Counted from the stretch's first letter, positions 10,339 to 22,013 are shown. The stretch is 64,000 nt of DNA from Mesostigma viride (GCA_009746045.1 RPFO01000448.1:4849521-4913520); one strand, 5' to 3'. Numbers and translations are program-made. The notes: generated by a model not told the origin, from the letters alone.

Positions 10339-12147
10339 ATGCCACTGACGCGAGCGCAGACTCGAGCCATGGCAGATGCAAATAGAGCAGATGCCGACAC
10401 GTCCGCTCCGGGGTCGAATGGCGGGATTCCTCCCGCCGTACCCGCAGTGGGTGAGAGTCGCGACCAAGAAGCGCCGCTGAGTATGGTGGCGCTGTTCGCG
10501 CAGATGCAAGCGCAGATGCAGCAACAGTCGCAACAGTTGCAGCAGCAATTGGCGCTGCAGATGCGGGAAGTGACCGACAGATTGGTGGCCGTAGAGGGTC
10601 GTCATCTGCAGTCCACACCATGGGACGGGCAGGCATCGATGCCGGGCCCCAGTGGTGTTGCCGCGGAGCCGAGGGAGCGGGACCAGCCGCCAACCTCAGG
10701 TAATGCGGCGGGAAGGGCTTCGATGGAACCGGGGGTTTTGGCTGGGTCGCTAACCCAACACGACTTGCTTGGTGAGGCGGATGGTCAGCCACGGGGCGAG
10801 TATACGCTGGCGCCCAGGCGCCTGCCTTTCGATCAAGCGCGAGACGGATTGCACGAGGAGAACGGGGCAGGGCTGGCGCGCGCGATGGACCCACACAGGG
10901 GTGCACCAGGACGCATGCTGCCAGGCGGGGCCTCAATTCCGTTTGGGCGAGGCGGTGGGGCGCTGACCGGCGGGTCGACTGCACGGTGGTCAAGTGTGCC
11001 AATCGGGCGCATTCCGCCCATGGAGGACATAACCACGCCGCTGGCTTTCCGAGTACGGGAGGCAGCACGACCAAGCACGCTGGCGCAGGGACGCGCAGCT
11101 CAGCGACCGCCGGAGGATGCCGATGGGGTGCAGTACCCGCAAAGGGTGCGCCTCATACCGGAAGGCGCGAAGATGCCCACCCTACCACGGGTGGACATGC
11201 GCGAGAAGTTCTCCACAACCGGCAATCTGGCCACGCTGGCGCAGGCCTACAACGCGTACAAGTCATGGATTGATCTGCAATACATGACTACGCAAGGCGC
11301 TGTAATGCATGAGTTTGTGATGAACAACATGCATTTTTTCTTTCACGGCCTTACGCTGAGGCGAGTGGCTAGGCTGGTGGAGCAGTGGAGAGAGGTCTCG
11401 CTGTACACGCGTCACACGGACGTGTGGTTCGGCTTCGACGGGCGTGGCCAGCCCGACTATGACAACATCATGTATGGTGTCGACCCTGCCGAGGAACTGT
11501 GGGGCCTCCTTCGCCAGGAATACCCGGTGGAGACCATCAAGGCAGAGCGTGAGTGGCGCAGTTTCAAGATAGCCGAGGGTGAAACCCCGGAGCAATCTTA
11601 CGAGCGCCTCATGGAGTTCGCCGGCGAAGTGGAGGACTGGTCCGAAAAGCTGGCGTGTCAGAAATGGCTGCAAGCGCTAGGCTCCAAGGAGATGGAGCTG
11701 CCCACGCCGCCCAACGGCCAGCCGTGGCGATTGCGGTCACTGTGCATTGAGGTCAGGGCCATGATGCGACGACACGCGCAAGGCCGGATCTCGGTAAGCA
11801 CGGTGGTGGCCGAGCTGCAGGCCAAGGTCGACGCGCTGACCAAGGCCAAGTCGGGTGAGTCGTCTGCCACAAGACAAGCGCGCCCGCAAGGCGGCCACGG
11901 TGCTAGCAGGAACCAAGGGGGGTCTCGCAACGCCTCATCGCATGATGCAACCCAGGGTAACGCCGCTGGCGGCAACAAAGACGCTGCCGCCCCGACGCGA
12001 GCTGGGGGGGCACGTCCTCACAGACGGGTACTAGGACGGATGCGCGCAAATCGGGCTGCTTCCTTTGCGACAAGGATGGGCACCTTAGTCGCGAGTGTCC
12101 AAGCCGCTGCACGAAGCCGCATGGGGCAGACACGAAGTGGCACCTGA
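10339..12147 (+). CDS. gag: Gag polyprotein of the methyltransferase retroelement
   Basis: ORF of about 600 residues from ATG 10339 to TGA 12145-12147. The N-terminus is polar with a Gln-rich coiled-coil stretch (MQAQMQQQSQQLQQQLALQM), followed by a Pro/Gly/Arg-rich linker. A retrotransposon capsid-like region occupies roughly nt 11190-11790, with LVEQWREVSLY, ELWGLLRQEYP, EREWRSFKIAEGETPEQSYE and LACQKWLQALG. Gag packages the RNA in virus-like particles. The expected CCHC knuckle is absent from this frame and lies in the -1 frame after a G7 run at 12004-12010, so the last 45 or so residues here are probably an alternative or shifted tail. The frame is intact over 1.8 kb, suggesting a fairly young insertion. 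Confidence 0.88.
   Translation: MPLTRAQTRAMADANRADADTSAPGSNGGIPPAVPAVGESRDQEAPLSMVALFAQMQAQMQQQSQQLQQQLALQMREVTDRLVAVEGRHLQSTPWDGQASMPGPSGVAAEPRERDQPPTSGNAAGRASMEPGVLAGSLTQHDLLGEADGQPRGEYTLAPRRLPFDQARDGLHEENGAGLARAMDPHRGAPGRMLPGGASIPFGRGGGALTGGSTARWSSVPIGRIPPMEDITTPLAFRVREAARPSTLAQGRAAQRPPEDADGVQYPQRVRLIPEGAKMPTLPRVDMREKFSTTGNLATLAQAYNAYKSWIDLQYMTTQGAVMHEFVMNNMHFFFHGLTLRRVARLVEQWREVSLYTRHTDVWFGFDGRGQPDYDNIMYGVDPAEELWGLLRQEYPVETIKAEREWRSFKIAEGETPEQSYERLMEFAGEVEDWSEKLACQKWLQALGSKEMELPTPPNGQPWRLRSLCIEVRAMMRRHAQGRISVSTVVAELQAKVDALTKAKSGESSATRQARPQGGHGASRNQGGSRNASSHDATQGNAAGGNKDAAAPTRAGGARPHRRVLGRMRANRAASFATRMGTLVASVQAAARSRMGQTRSGT
12004..12010 (+). promoter_or_regulatory. Candidate -1 frameshift site (G7 run)
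   Basis: GCT followed by seven G. Before the run the gag frame reads on. A -1 slip at this run enters the frame holding the CCHC knuckle and then all of pol without a stop. It is either a programmed slippery heptamer or a one-base indel in a homopolymer. The sequence alone cannot distinguish them. Confidence 0.5.
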
Positions 12148-15100
12148 TGAACAAGTGTCCAGCCGCGGGCATCAAGACGGTCCACTTCGCCGAGATGGCG
12201 GGCAAGACCGACTCGATGGAAGCCCAGGTGGCTGCCATCAAGCATGGTGAGGAGGCGACGGCGCCCCCCAACCAATTCGAGACGGTGTACCGGGAGGACC
12301 CATTCTGGGCGCCCATGCCGGGTGACGTCGAGATCAACGCTGCGGAGGCTACCAAAGGCAAGCAGGCACGCAGCCCGCTTTCTTTTCAGCAGGCACCCAT
12401 GTTGCCTGCCGGGCAGTTGCCCGCGTCCTTTTCCATGCCGCTGGCTGGGGTGCAATCTGCTTTTGAGCATGCGAACCCTGCTGGGCTGGAGCAGCGTAGG
12501 CGATTGGCGCCTGTGTACCCAATGCCGTTCATTGTGGACGTACCCATGTTTTCAGCACGGCAGGTGGTCGACACCTTCGGGCAGAAGGGGGTTGAGTGGC
12601 TGGGGTCGGTTGTGTCCGAGATCCAGTTGTTCGCAGATGGGCATGATGTGCGCACCTTGCGCAATTCTGAGTCCGTCACCTACGGGCGCCAGCCGGTAGA
12701 AGCCGCAGTGCCCGTGGTGCAAGCGGGAGTGGTCAGCACAAGTAGCCAGCAGCGCACTAGTGCAGTCCCCCAGGTTCCCACGGTGGTTCCATACCCCAAT
12801 GGTGAGCCGTCCATGGCGTTCCAAGCAGTTGGAGCCTGTGGAGATGTATGGAGCGACATGGTGACATGTCCGTTGGTTGGCGCAGTCAAGCTTGATAGCG
12901 GTGCTCAGCCGCTAGTCATCAGCACGGACTTGGCCACCATGCTGAACCTGACCTACGAGAACGGTGGCTTAGTGGAAAGCCCCGTGTCTGTGTCAGGTTG
13001 GCAGGGTCCGGCTAGTAAGCCGTACGCTATGACGGCGGTTAAAGTCAACGTGATTTTCAATCCGTTGCGCGCCTCTAGCATGACCACCGTGTCCGCGTAT
13101 GCGCTGGTGGTCAACAAGTGTGGATATTCCGCACTACTCGGGGTGGATGTCCTTGCTCGCGCCATGGTTCAGGTGGACTATAGGGCGGAGGAGGCATCTT
13201 ACATCCCTGATTGGGATGGGGCTGGCCTGAAGCGGGCCAGCGTGCCGGTCTCATGCTTCAGTTCTTCAGCCGGGGCTGCACGCCTCAACCCTTCCGCGGC
13301 TGCGGGCGTGGTGGAGGTCAGCATGGTGGAGGTACGGGCGGCGGGCTCATCGGCGTGGGACAAGCATCGGACGGTGCTGCCCCAGCCAACGGCGAGCATT
13401 GCCAAGATGCGCACGCAGTGGTCGCTGGATGCTGTGACGTCCACGCGGCAGCTGGCTATGCGCAAGCGGGTAACTGAAGCCGTCATCACCATTCCTCAGA
13501 TGGCCAGCCATGGCCTCACTTTGCTGCAACCGGGTGTCTCGGAGGCCCAAGGTAATTTTTCTGCTGCAATCTTACCGCAGGCCCCTGATTTTGCCAAGGG
13601 TGCGGTAGTGTTGGAACTGTTTGCGGGGATCGGAGGGGGCATTGCAGGCTTTTTGGCCGCAGGCGGCGTGTGCCGTAAACTCATCGCGGTAGAGCCATCG
13701 CACAAGGCGCGTCAGGTGTACTTCAGTCACTGTGGCGTGTTGTCGCGAGAGTATCCCGCGCAGTTTCCGCCATCAGCATGGCGTGACCCGTTTGGGGAAT
13801 GTCCTCAAGATATCCGAGCCATCGGTGAGGTGCAGGTGCAGCAGTTGTTGCGCAGGCATCATGCCATCGACTTGGTAATTGCGGGTTGGGAGTGCCAGGG
13901 CCTGAGCCAGGCAGGGCAAGGGCGGGGGCTAGCCGATCCGCGTAGCGCGCTGTTCTGGGAACTGTTGCGTGTGGTGGGACTGTTGCAGTCGCGTCAGCCC
14001 CATCCGCCTGCGTATCTGTTTGAGAACGTTGTGGCGGGTGACAGCCCACATCAGGCGGTGCGGGAGGACTGGGCTACAATCGTGGCACTCCTGGGGGAGC
14101 CCATCGTGTGTGACAACGCAGGGCTGGGTGGGCTCACGCATCGTTTGCGTGCCTATTGGACCAACGTGGCGTGTGCGACCGATGTGCAGGCGGTCTTGGG
14201 GGCCGTAGCAAGGCAGCATCCGAGTGTGTCTGCGGAGGTAGCATTGCCTTCCCACCTAGTCACGCAGAAGGTGGATAGCGAGGATCGCCCACCGTATGCA
14301 CGCGTCAACCGGGTCGGGAGCCCCATGTGTGCACTGCCGACCCTGGTCAGTTACCAAGGGTCGACAGCATACCGTGATCGGGGTAAGGGTCTCGTTTGGG
14401 ACACTACCACCGGTCTGTTGGTGCAGCCACCCGCAGAATTTCGTGAGGCCAGCATGGGTTTTCATGTCGGGGCCTCGGCGCTGCCGGGCGTGCTCGAGAG
14501 TGAGCGCTGGTCTTTGATAGGCCAGGCTATGTCGGTGTTGCAGGTCGGGTATGTGCTGCTTGCATCGGTTGCCGTGCGCCAGTCTGGGGGGGCGTCCCCA
14601 GCCAATCCGCCTCAGCAGGTTGAGGCGCGCGCAGCCAAACTGAAGCGCCCTGCAGCGACGGGGACTTCATCAGCATGGGGGTGGCGTCTGCGACAGGTGT
14701 GGACTATCATTCTCATGACCGCCCTGCTGACCAGCACCGTGCTGGCCGGCGAGCCCACGCTGCATCGGGTAATACACCGTGCGGCACGCGAGGCTCCGGC
14801 GGTGGGTGTCACACCAGGCGTGGCAGCCTTTTCCTTGTTCCACGACGATGCGGCTAGGGCGCCGCATCTTGAGGCACATGCGGTAGCTGTGGGTGATCCC
14901 GCGGATACGCACCCCTGGGCTATTGGCGAACACCTTTCTGATGCGCAGCGCTCAGCCATGCTAAAGTGGCTAGGCACTGCAAGGGGGGCCTTCGCTTTCA
15001 CAAGTGATGAACTGGGGTGTTTCAATGGTGGGACCATGCGTGTTCCATTGGACACTGACACCCCTTTGTTCCGACGCCAGCATCGCCTGAGTCAGGCCGA

Positions 15101-16116
15101 GTTGGATTTTGTAGCCGAGCAATGCAAGGAGTTAGAGGATGCCGGTATCATCAGGCAATCTTCCTCCAGCTATGCCGCTGCCGTTGTCGTTGCGCCCAAG
15201 AAGGACGCTATCACCGGGGCATGGACGGGTATGCGCATGGCCACCGATCTGCGGTTGCTGAATGCACACACACCCGTGGACCGTTACCCCATGCCACGTG
15301 TGGATGATGTCCTGGATAAGATATCTCCTCATGTGAAGTTTGTGTCCTCGCTGGACCTGCGTAGCGGCTTTCATCAGATCGCAGTTGCGCCGGAGGATCA
15401 GCGGAAGCTTGCATTCTGGGGGGGCGGCAATTTGTATGAGTGGGTGCGCATGCCCTTTGGGCACCGCAACGCTAGTGCTGTTTTCCAACGAGCTATGGAC
15501 AAAGTGCTTGCAGGTCTTCCTTTCGCCGCTTGTTACATTGATGATGTAATCGTCTTTAGCGCGACATTTGAGGAGCACCTGGCGCACTTGGAGCAGGTTC
15601 GCTTGGCTCTCGAGGAGCATAATATGCGGCTGCACCCTGAGAAGTGCAAGTTCGCCCAGCGGACCCTCTCATTCCTTGGTCATCAGATTGTGCCGGGTGG
15701 CCGGACGCCTGATGCCGCCAAGGTCGAATCCATTGTGCAGGCCGCCGTACCCACGGATGTCTCAGGGGTGCGGGCGTATTTGGGTTTGGCTGGCTATTAC
15801 CGAGGTTACATTGAGAACTTCAGCAGCAAGGTGAAGCCCTTGACCGAGTTACTCAAGAAGGGGTGCGTGTGGGCGTGGGGTCCCGCACAGCAACGCGCCA
15901 TCGAGACAATCAAGCAGGAGCTCACGTCGGCCCCGATTCTGCGCGCCCCTGACTATGCTTTGCCGTTTGTGTTATATACCGACTGGTCCAAGGTAGGACT
16001 GGGTGCGGTCTTGGCGCAAAAGGATGGTGATGGGCGCGAGCACGTTATTGCTTATGCTAGTCGCAGCAACAACCCAGCGGAGAGCCGGTATTCTTTCACG
16101 CAGACGCGACATACCG
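12011..16116 (+). CDS. pol: Pol polyprotein: CCHC - aspartic protease - C5 DNA methyltransferase - RT - RNase H (truncated)
   Basis: The frame is open from the G7 run, and its first ATG (12147) overlaps the gag stop as TGATG. Residues are numbered from that ATG. The CX2CX4HX4C knuckle lies upstream at nt 12057-12098. Protease: LDSGAQ, Asp250. Methyltransferase: motif I FAGIGGG (492-498), motif IV WECQGLSQAG with nucleophile Cys583 (usually PCQ, here ECQ), motif VI FENV (Glu626), motif VIII-like HRLRAYW, and motif X-like IGQAMSV. RT: ATDLRLLN, SSLDLRSGFHQI, MPFGHRNAS, YIDD (1130-1133) and FLGHQIVPGG. RNase H: LYTDWSKVGLGAVL, with Asp1279. It stops after RYSFTQ at the junction, and the frame continues 26 codons into foreign sequence. 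Integrase is missing. The methyltransferase might alter methylation of the element or host, but this is inference. Confidence 0.93.
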
Positions 16117-19100
16117 TGCTAGTGCAATCAGCAGGGCTCTGTGCAGTTGTTCATTGGCCATGCCTGGCAAGGGTTCTATCACAACAAACCTAGACCAGGC
16201 ATCTTTTAGGACCAAGTAATACACCGTGTCCTTCACCAGGTGTATCACATCCCCTACTAGCTTTCCTCTAGCCAGTGGCGGGGTGGCCACATGCCATCTC
16301 TTGGGTTTAGGTGCATGCAGTTGGCACGCTTCACAGTGCTTCCTGACATGCCTGCACATCTGTTCCAGGTCACGGCCATCAATTTTATTGGCCAGCCTTT
16401 CTGCCACTGCCTCATGCCCCATTGCCTTGTGTAGCTGCTGGGCTAACCTGGCATAGGATATAACCTTATCTGCTGCTGCATCTAAGGAGGCTATAGTGGG
16501 ATCTTGGGCCACCTGTGCTAACGTCATGTCATAAGCCAGGTCCCAGTCCACGTCCTCACTGTCAGGCAATACAGAGCAAATAGAGGGTACACGGCCATTA
16601 AGAAACCAGGGTACAGGAGACTTACAGTCGTCCTGAGTGCTGGCTTGTTTTGGGGTGCGCCCCGTCGAGGCTCCCTTCCTGGGCTTGTTGCAGCGTCCCC
16701 CTGCAGGTAACGGGTGGCGGGGCTCCCAGCAACCTGGGCACACATCCACATCAGATCCAAGTTCGGGTTTGCCCTTCCAGCAATCATCCCTCTCATGCCC
16801 CTTGCATGAGCACCTGGTGCAGTACAGGGTGGAGTCGTGAGGTTTACCTTTTTGACTAGGCCCCTGAGAGGGCCCTGCCTTACTGCCTGTGTTCCCCTTT
16901 CCCCCCTTGTCTGATTTTCCCTGCTGTTTGGATGACCCCCCTGCCTTCTTACCTTGCTGGGGACCCTTGAACACCGCCTTGACCTGAGCTACCACCTCCT
17001 TGATGAGCTTCTTCCTGCTAGGCCCTGCACCGTCCTGACTACCCCTCCCTTGGACTTTGTTAACCTTGGGTTCCTTGACAGTGGAGAAGGGTTCTAGGCT
17101 CTGCTGAATGAACAACATGGCCCCCCTAAAATCATCCCACTTGTCTTTAAGGCCAGCCAGCAGAACTGCGTTGGTGTTCTTGTCTAACTCGGCTTTGGTG
17201 AGCCACTGATGGATCAGGTACTTAGAGTTGAGCTTCTTCAACTCTTCGTCCCTGTCTATGTACAGGACATACTGTTTGTTGTCCCGTACGTAGTCAGACT
17301 TGTTGACTTTGTATGAAGCCAACCATGTGAACCCCTTGAGAGCCTGCAGGTGTTCCCCCTTGGTCAAGAGCCCTTTTAGGTCTGCTATGAATTCTGTGAA
17401 GATTTGCACCTCATCTGCCCCAGGCGTGCTTGCCCTCCTCTCATACATCTGCACCATTTGTTTTATGCTAGGTGCAGATTGGTGGATCGTGTTAGACACC
17501 CTAAGAGCAGGAAACCAATCACGGATATTATCATGGGACCATGAGTGTTCTATCTTGAAAAGAAACTCAAGTGCATCCTCCTGCACAAATCCCTCAGCTA
17601 GACCTGGGAAGGTAATCCTATCTTCCCTACGGGATGCATCAAACCTGGGTCGCTGTGGTACAGCGACAGTCGCTTGTGGTTGAGGTTGCTGCTGCTGCTG
17701 CTGCTGCTGCGGTTGCTGTTGCTGCTGCTGCTGTTGCTGATGCTGTGGCTGCTGCTGCTGCTGCTGGGTTGTCGCTCCAGCGCTGCTGCCGCCCGCCATA
17801 CCCCCGGTGCTTGCTGGTGCCCCTCCCCCTGGTGCTCCCCCGTCCTTCCCCTCGTCACCATCCTCCTCTGGATGCGACCGCTGGGGCGTAGACGATGGTC
17901 CACACCCCTCCTGCCACTTTCCTTGGCGGACCCGCTTGGCGGCCCTCAGCAGTTGCTCGATTGCCTCTGCTGCCCGCGCCCGCTTGGTCGGGTTGGCCTC
18001 CGCTGCGTCCAGCTCCTGGTGGAGTAGTGCAGCGATGCGGTCCAGCTCCAGGTCCGTGTCGGTCTGCATGGTGTGTTTGGGTGTGGGGGGTGGGGGGTGG
18101 GGTGTGTCTGCGCCAGTACGAACACGCTCACGTGCGCTCAACAATGCCGTTCCTCGCTGGGCCCTTGCTGGCTGTGGGGTACGCATAAAGTCCATGACCG
18201 CGTCCTCCGGCAGCGGCTCATGTGGCGCCAGACCACGCTCAAACCGGATTGCATCTCCGAATTCTCCCTGCAGAGCCCATGTCCTGGCCGCCTCCTGATA
18301 CCTGCGCAGAGCCCGCTCCTCCTTGCGCATGCGCCTGTCTAAGGCACGAGCATTCCTCCTGCTCTTCCTTGCCAACCGAGCCTCCTGCTCCCTCCGCGCC
18401 GGGCCCACCATCGTTGCCAGTGTCGCCTCTGACCTCTTCATGGCTGCGTCCAGCCTCGCCTGGTGACGCCGGGTCTTCTCTGCTGCGTCGTGCGCCTTCG
18501 CACGGAGTCGCTTCATCTCCCGATGCTGCGCCTCCCGTGCTGCGCGCTCCCTGGCCAGACTGTTCTCCGCCATGGACCGCACCATTGCCCTCTTGGCCTT
18601 CCGCTGGCAATGCCTGGCGTACTCTATCTTGGCCAGACGCTCTGCCTCCACCATGGCCGGGTCCATCAAAACAAGCTCCTCTCCACGCGCTCCGGGCTGC
18701 ATTTCCACCGACGAGTCGGTCTCCTGCAGCACATCTCCAGCCATGCGCCTGAAGGAGCGCGCTGTGCGCCTGTGCGCAAAGGTGTACAGCTCGTTCTTCT
18801 TGCGGAGAACGTATGGGGGCGCCTCTCGCGCGCCTGTCGGCCCCGCGCGCAGCCCCGCCCTCGCCACTCGATCCCTCTCCAGCTGCCGCTCCGCGAGCTC
18901 CCGGGCTATTCTGTCAATCTCAGTCTCCGCCCGCAGCTGAGCCTCGCGCTGAGCCTCCAGCTCGCGCTGCTGCTCCAGCTCCTTGCGAAGCTGGGCCTCC
19001 TGCCGGATGCGCTCTGCCTCTCGGCGGAGCAGCTCCTCGCGTTTCGCCTTGTCCTCCGGCAGCTCGAGGTCCACGAGGTCCTCGTCCTCGTCGTAGCCGT

Positions 19101-19404
19101 CTGACGGGATGTCCCCCACTAACGGCACCACCCTCCCCGGCCCCGTAACCAGCTCGGGTGCCGTGGGCTGCCCCTCCGCCGGTGGTGCGTTGGGACGCCA
19201 TACATTGTACAACAGCGGCCTTGCCGCCAACTGATCCAGGAACCGCGGGTCCTCGTCCGAAGACGAGCGACCACTGCCGGCATCGCTGCCAGCGTGATCA
19301 TCCCTCCCCTGCCGGCCCCGCACTGCCGCCCGGTAGTCCAAATCCTCGGACGATGGGGACAGACTTGACTCCGAAGAGCCCTCACGATCAGAAACGTTCG
19401 ACAT
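16117..19404 (-). pseudogene. Gag-integrase polyprotein of the older minus-strand retroelement, 5' part
   Basis: Starts at ATG 19404, and the frame extends to a TGA at 16096 inside the inserted element. Residues 1-130 are acidic/polar. Residues 130-400 are Glu/Arg-rich probable coiled coil, followed by a Gln tract (about 545-585) and a gag-like helical region (about 610-780, with WFPALRVSNTIHQ and HQWLTKAELDKNT). A CCHC knuckle, CTRCSCKGHERDDC, is near 860. The integrase zinc finger lies near 990-1030 (HKAMGH, then CRHVRKHCEACQ). The core begins GDVIHLV, then LVLKDAWSRFVVIEPLPG, and is cut at ALLIALA. The core resumes at 8999 downward. No aspartic protease motif was found between gag and integrase, which is unusual. 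Ty1/copia-like order is inferred, because RT would follow integrase and is lost. Confidence 0.8.
17684..17766. repeat. CAG/CTG trinucleotide tract within gag
   Basis: Interrupted CTG/TTG repeats on the plus strand encode the Gln-rich stretch of the minus-strand gag ORF. The Leu and Ala frames on the plus strand are shadows. Confidence 0.9.
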
Positions 19405-19971
19405 TTTGGAATGATAAAGATGAAAACTGTGAGAGTTTTATAAATGCAAGTTAATGCACTCGTGCAAATGGATGCGAACGTGTGTTGGATTATGCAATGG
19501 CTGGCATAATATCAACCCATGCAAGCTTGCCAAGCTGGATTGCATGGGCACGTAGGTTAGGGTAACCTAGCTATCCTGCACTAGTGCTAACCAATGAGGT
19601 GCTGGCTCCGTCCAGCTAGATCTACTCCAGCTAGGACTGATACGATGCCCGCAGGCAACGACTGCCTAACAGCACTACGTGGACAGTCCTGGACCTCCCC
19701 TAGGACCTCCGTACAGGACTAGCACTGCAACCACCTTGTGGTCTGCATCACAGCTCATAAACCCTACCACGTGAATACCCACGTGCGTGTGCACTGCATA
19801 TCTCAGTGCTAATATCTAGCACCCACGTGCCCATCATGGCACGTGCGGATCTAAATCCTAGTAGAGATATGTCCAGTGTACTACACTCCCGTCCATGTCC
19901 GTATCCCACTTGGGAGACGGGGACAACGCCACGTGTACTGATAGTCTAGGCCTGAAGCCCTAGAATAACTA
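19405..19971. other. 5' flank of the minus-strand gag-integrase element
   Basis: About 570 bp between the gag start and the satellite array. It has no ORF of note but contains many short motifs, including several ACGTG words (19769-19853) and an inverted repeat ggttagggtaacc near 19555. A 5' LTR would be expected here, but no second copy is available to define it. Confidence 0.4.
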
Positions 19972-21623
19972 TGGGAGCCTAAATCCCTCCTCATTAATTA
20001 CATACATGCCATCCATGTACGTAGACAGGCCATGATGACACCATGGGAGCCTGAATCCTCATCATTTACTATTCCTTGACATCCATGTACGTAGGCCAGC
20101 CATGGAGACACCATGGGAGCCTGAATCCTCCTCATTAATTACATAAATGCCAACCATGTACGTAGACAAGCCATGATGACCCCATGGGAGCCTGAATCCT
20201 CATCATTTACTATTCCTTGACATCCATGTACGTAGGCCAGCCATGATGACACCAATGGAGCCTGAATCCTCCTCGTTAATTACATAAATGCCAACCATGT
20301 ACGTAGACAAGCCATGATGACACCATGGGAGCCTGAATCCTCCTCATTAATTACATAAATGCCAACCATGTACGTAGACAAGCCATGATGACACCATGGG
20401 AGCCTGAATCCTCATCATTAATTACATACATGCCATCCATGTACGTAGACAGGCCATGATGACACCATGGGAGCCTGAATCCTCATCATTTACTATTCCT
20501 TGACATCCATGTACGTAGGCCAGCCATGGAGACACCATGGGAGCCTGAATCCTCCTCATTAATTACATAAATGCCAACCATGTACGTAGACAAGCCATGA
20601 TGACCCCATGGGAGCCTGAATCCTCATCATTAATTACATAAATGCCATCCATGTACGTAGACGGGCCATGATGACACCATGGGAGCCTGAATCCTCATCA
20701 TTAATTACATAAATGCCATTCATGTACGTAGGCCAGCCATGGAGACACCATGGGAGCCTGAATCCTCATCATTAATTACATACATGCCAACAATGTAGGT
20801 AGACAAGCCATGATGACACCATGGGAGCCTGAATCCTCATCATTTATTTTATGAGACATCCATGTACGTAGGCCAGCCATGATGACACCATGGGAGCCTG
20901 AATCCTCATCATTTCTTTTTCTTTGACATCCATGTACGTAGGCCAGCCATGATGACACCATGGGAGCCTGAATCCTCCTCATTAATTACATACATGCCAT
21001 CCATGTACGTACACGGGCCATGATGACACCATGGGAGCCTGAATCCTCATCATTTACTATTCCTTGACATCCATGTACGTAGGCCAGCCATGGAGACACC
21101 ATGGGAGCCTGAATCCTCATCATTAATTACATAAATGCCAACCATGTACGTAGACAAGCCATGATGACCCCATGGGAGCCTGAATCCTCCTCATTAATTA
21201 CATAAATGCCAACCATGTACGTAGGCCAGCCATGATGACACCAATGGAGCCTGAATCCTCATCATTAATTACATACATGCCATCCATGTACGTAGACAGG
21301 CCATGATGACACCATGGGAGCCTGAATCCTCATCATTTACTATTCCTTGACATCCATGTACGTAGGCCAGCCATGGAGACACCATGGGAGCCTGAATCCT
21401 CCTCATTAATTACATAAATGCCAACCATGTACGTAGACAAGCCATGATGACCCCATGGGAGCCTGAATCCTCATCATTAATTACATAAATGCCATCCATG
21501 TACGTAGACGGGCCATGATGACACCATGGGAGCCTGAATCCTCATCATTTACTATTCCTTGACATCCATGTACGTAGGCCAGCCATGGAGACACCATGGG
21601 AGCCTGAATCCTCCTCATTAATT
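19972..21623 (+). repeat. 70-71-bp satellite array, left block
   Basis: Head-to-tail monomers share accatgggagcctgaatcct and ccatgtacgtag. Two main monomer types alternate irregularly: one with cattaattacataaatgcc (71 bp) and one with tttactattccttgacatcc (70 bp). It ends inside a monomer at the left end of a DNA transposon, and the same monomer resumes at 32653. A block of about 207 bp here (20776-20982) recurs at 44111, 44958, 47285 and 48132. Confidence 0.97.
21621..21623. other. Target-site duplication ATT (left)
   Basis: ATT precedes the left terminus and is repeated at 32653-32655 after the right terminus. An uninterrupted satellite monomer has a single ATT in the same context (cattaattacataaat). 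Confidence 0.85.
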
Positions 21624-21671
21624 GGGTGGTTTTACCGGATTAGGATACATTTTTTTGTTTAGGATACATTT
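21624..21671 (+). repeat. Left terminal inverted repeat and subterminal motif, transposon A
   Basis: The 29-bp TIR ends in TTAGGATACATTT. A second copy of that 13-mer follows directly at 21659-21671. At the right end the same 13-mer occurs once in each orientation, so repeated subterminal copies may be transposase-binding sites. Confidence 0.9.
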
Positions 21672-22013
21672 GATGCACTGTGCAGTTTTCAGATGTGTTT
21701 GAGGGGGTTGATTGCGCCTAACATGCATTTTATTGAAGCAATGAGTTTCCCAAGATATACATGATATAAACTAAGACAATTGACCCATTAAGGCAATGAG
21801 ACAACATCAATAAGACAACTTATGCCAATTGAATAAGACAACTCAACCTTACAGGACGTTGGGCCATCATACGTCCGGAATAATTGTCTCACTTATTACA
21901 TAACCAAACTTTTTGAGGGATCGCCATGGTTGCATGGTTTCAACACATGCGCCCTGCACTCATGTGCATCAAAGGTGTTGCGTCTAGTGCCAACTCAGTG
22001 TCAAAGAACTGAT
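21672..22013. other. Left subterminal region of transposon A
   Basis: AT-rich, with repeated gacaac/aagacaac words (21770-21845). No coding sequence is seen. It probably includes the 3' UTR of the minus-strand gene. Confidence 0.5.

Larger units (their letters stand above)
9005..16116 (+). mobile_element. Ty3/gypsy-like LTR retroelement encoding a DNA methyltransferase, 3'-truncated
   Basis: The order is 5' leader or LTR, gag, CCHC knuckle, protease, C5-methyltransferase, reverse transcriptase, then RNase H cut off. No integrase and no 3' LTR are present, because sequence of an older minus-strand element resumes at 16117. Rejoining the flanks brings the two halves of the older integrase together, so this is a nested insertion. 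Protease-RT-RNase H without a preceding integrase fits Ty3/gypsy order. Confidence 0.88.

Noticed and set aside
20776-20982. Repeated 61-112-codon frames (RIQAPMVSSW..., MMTPWEPESSS...)
   Set aside because: Satellite translations recurring wherever the same monomer order occurs.
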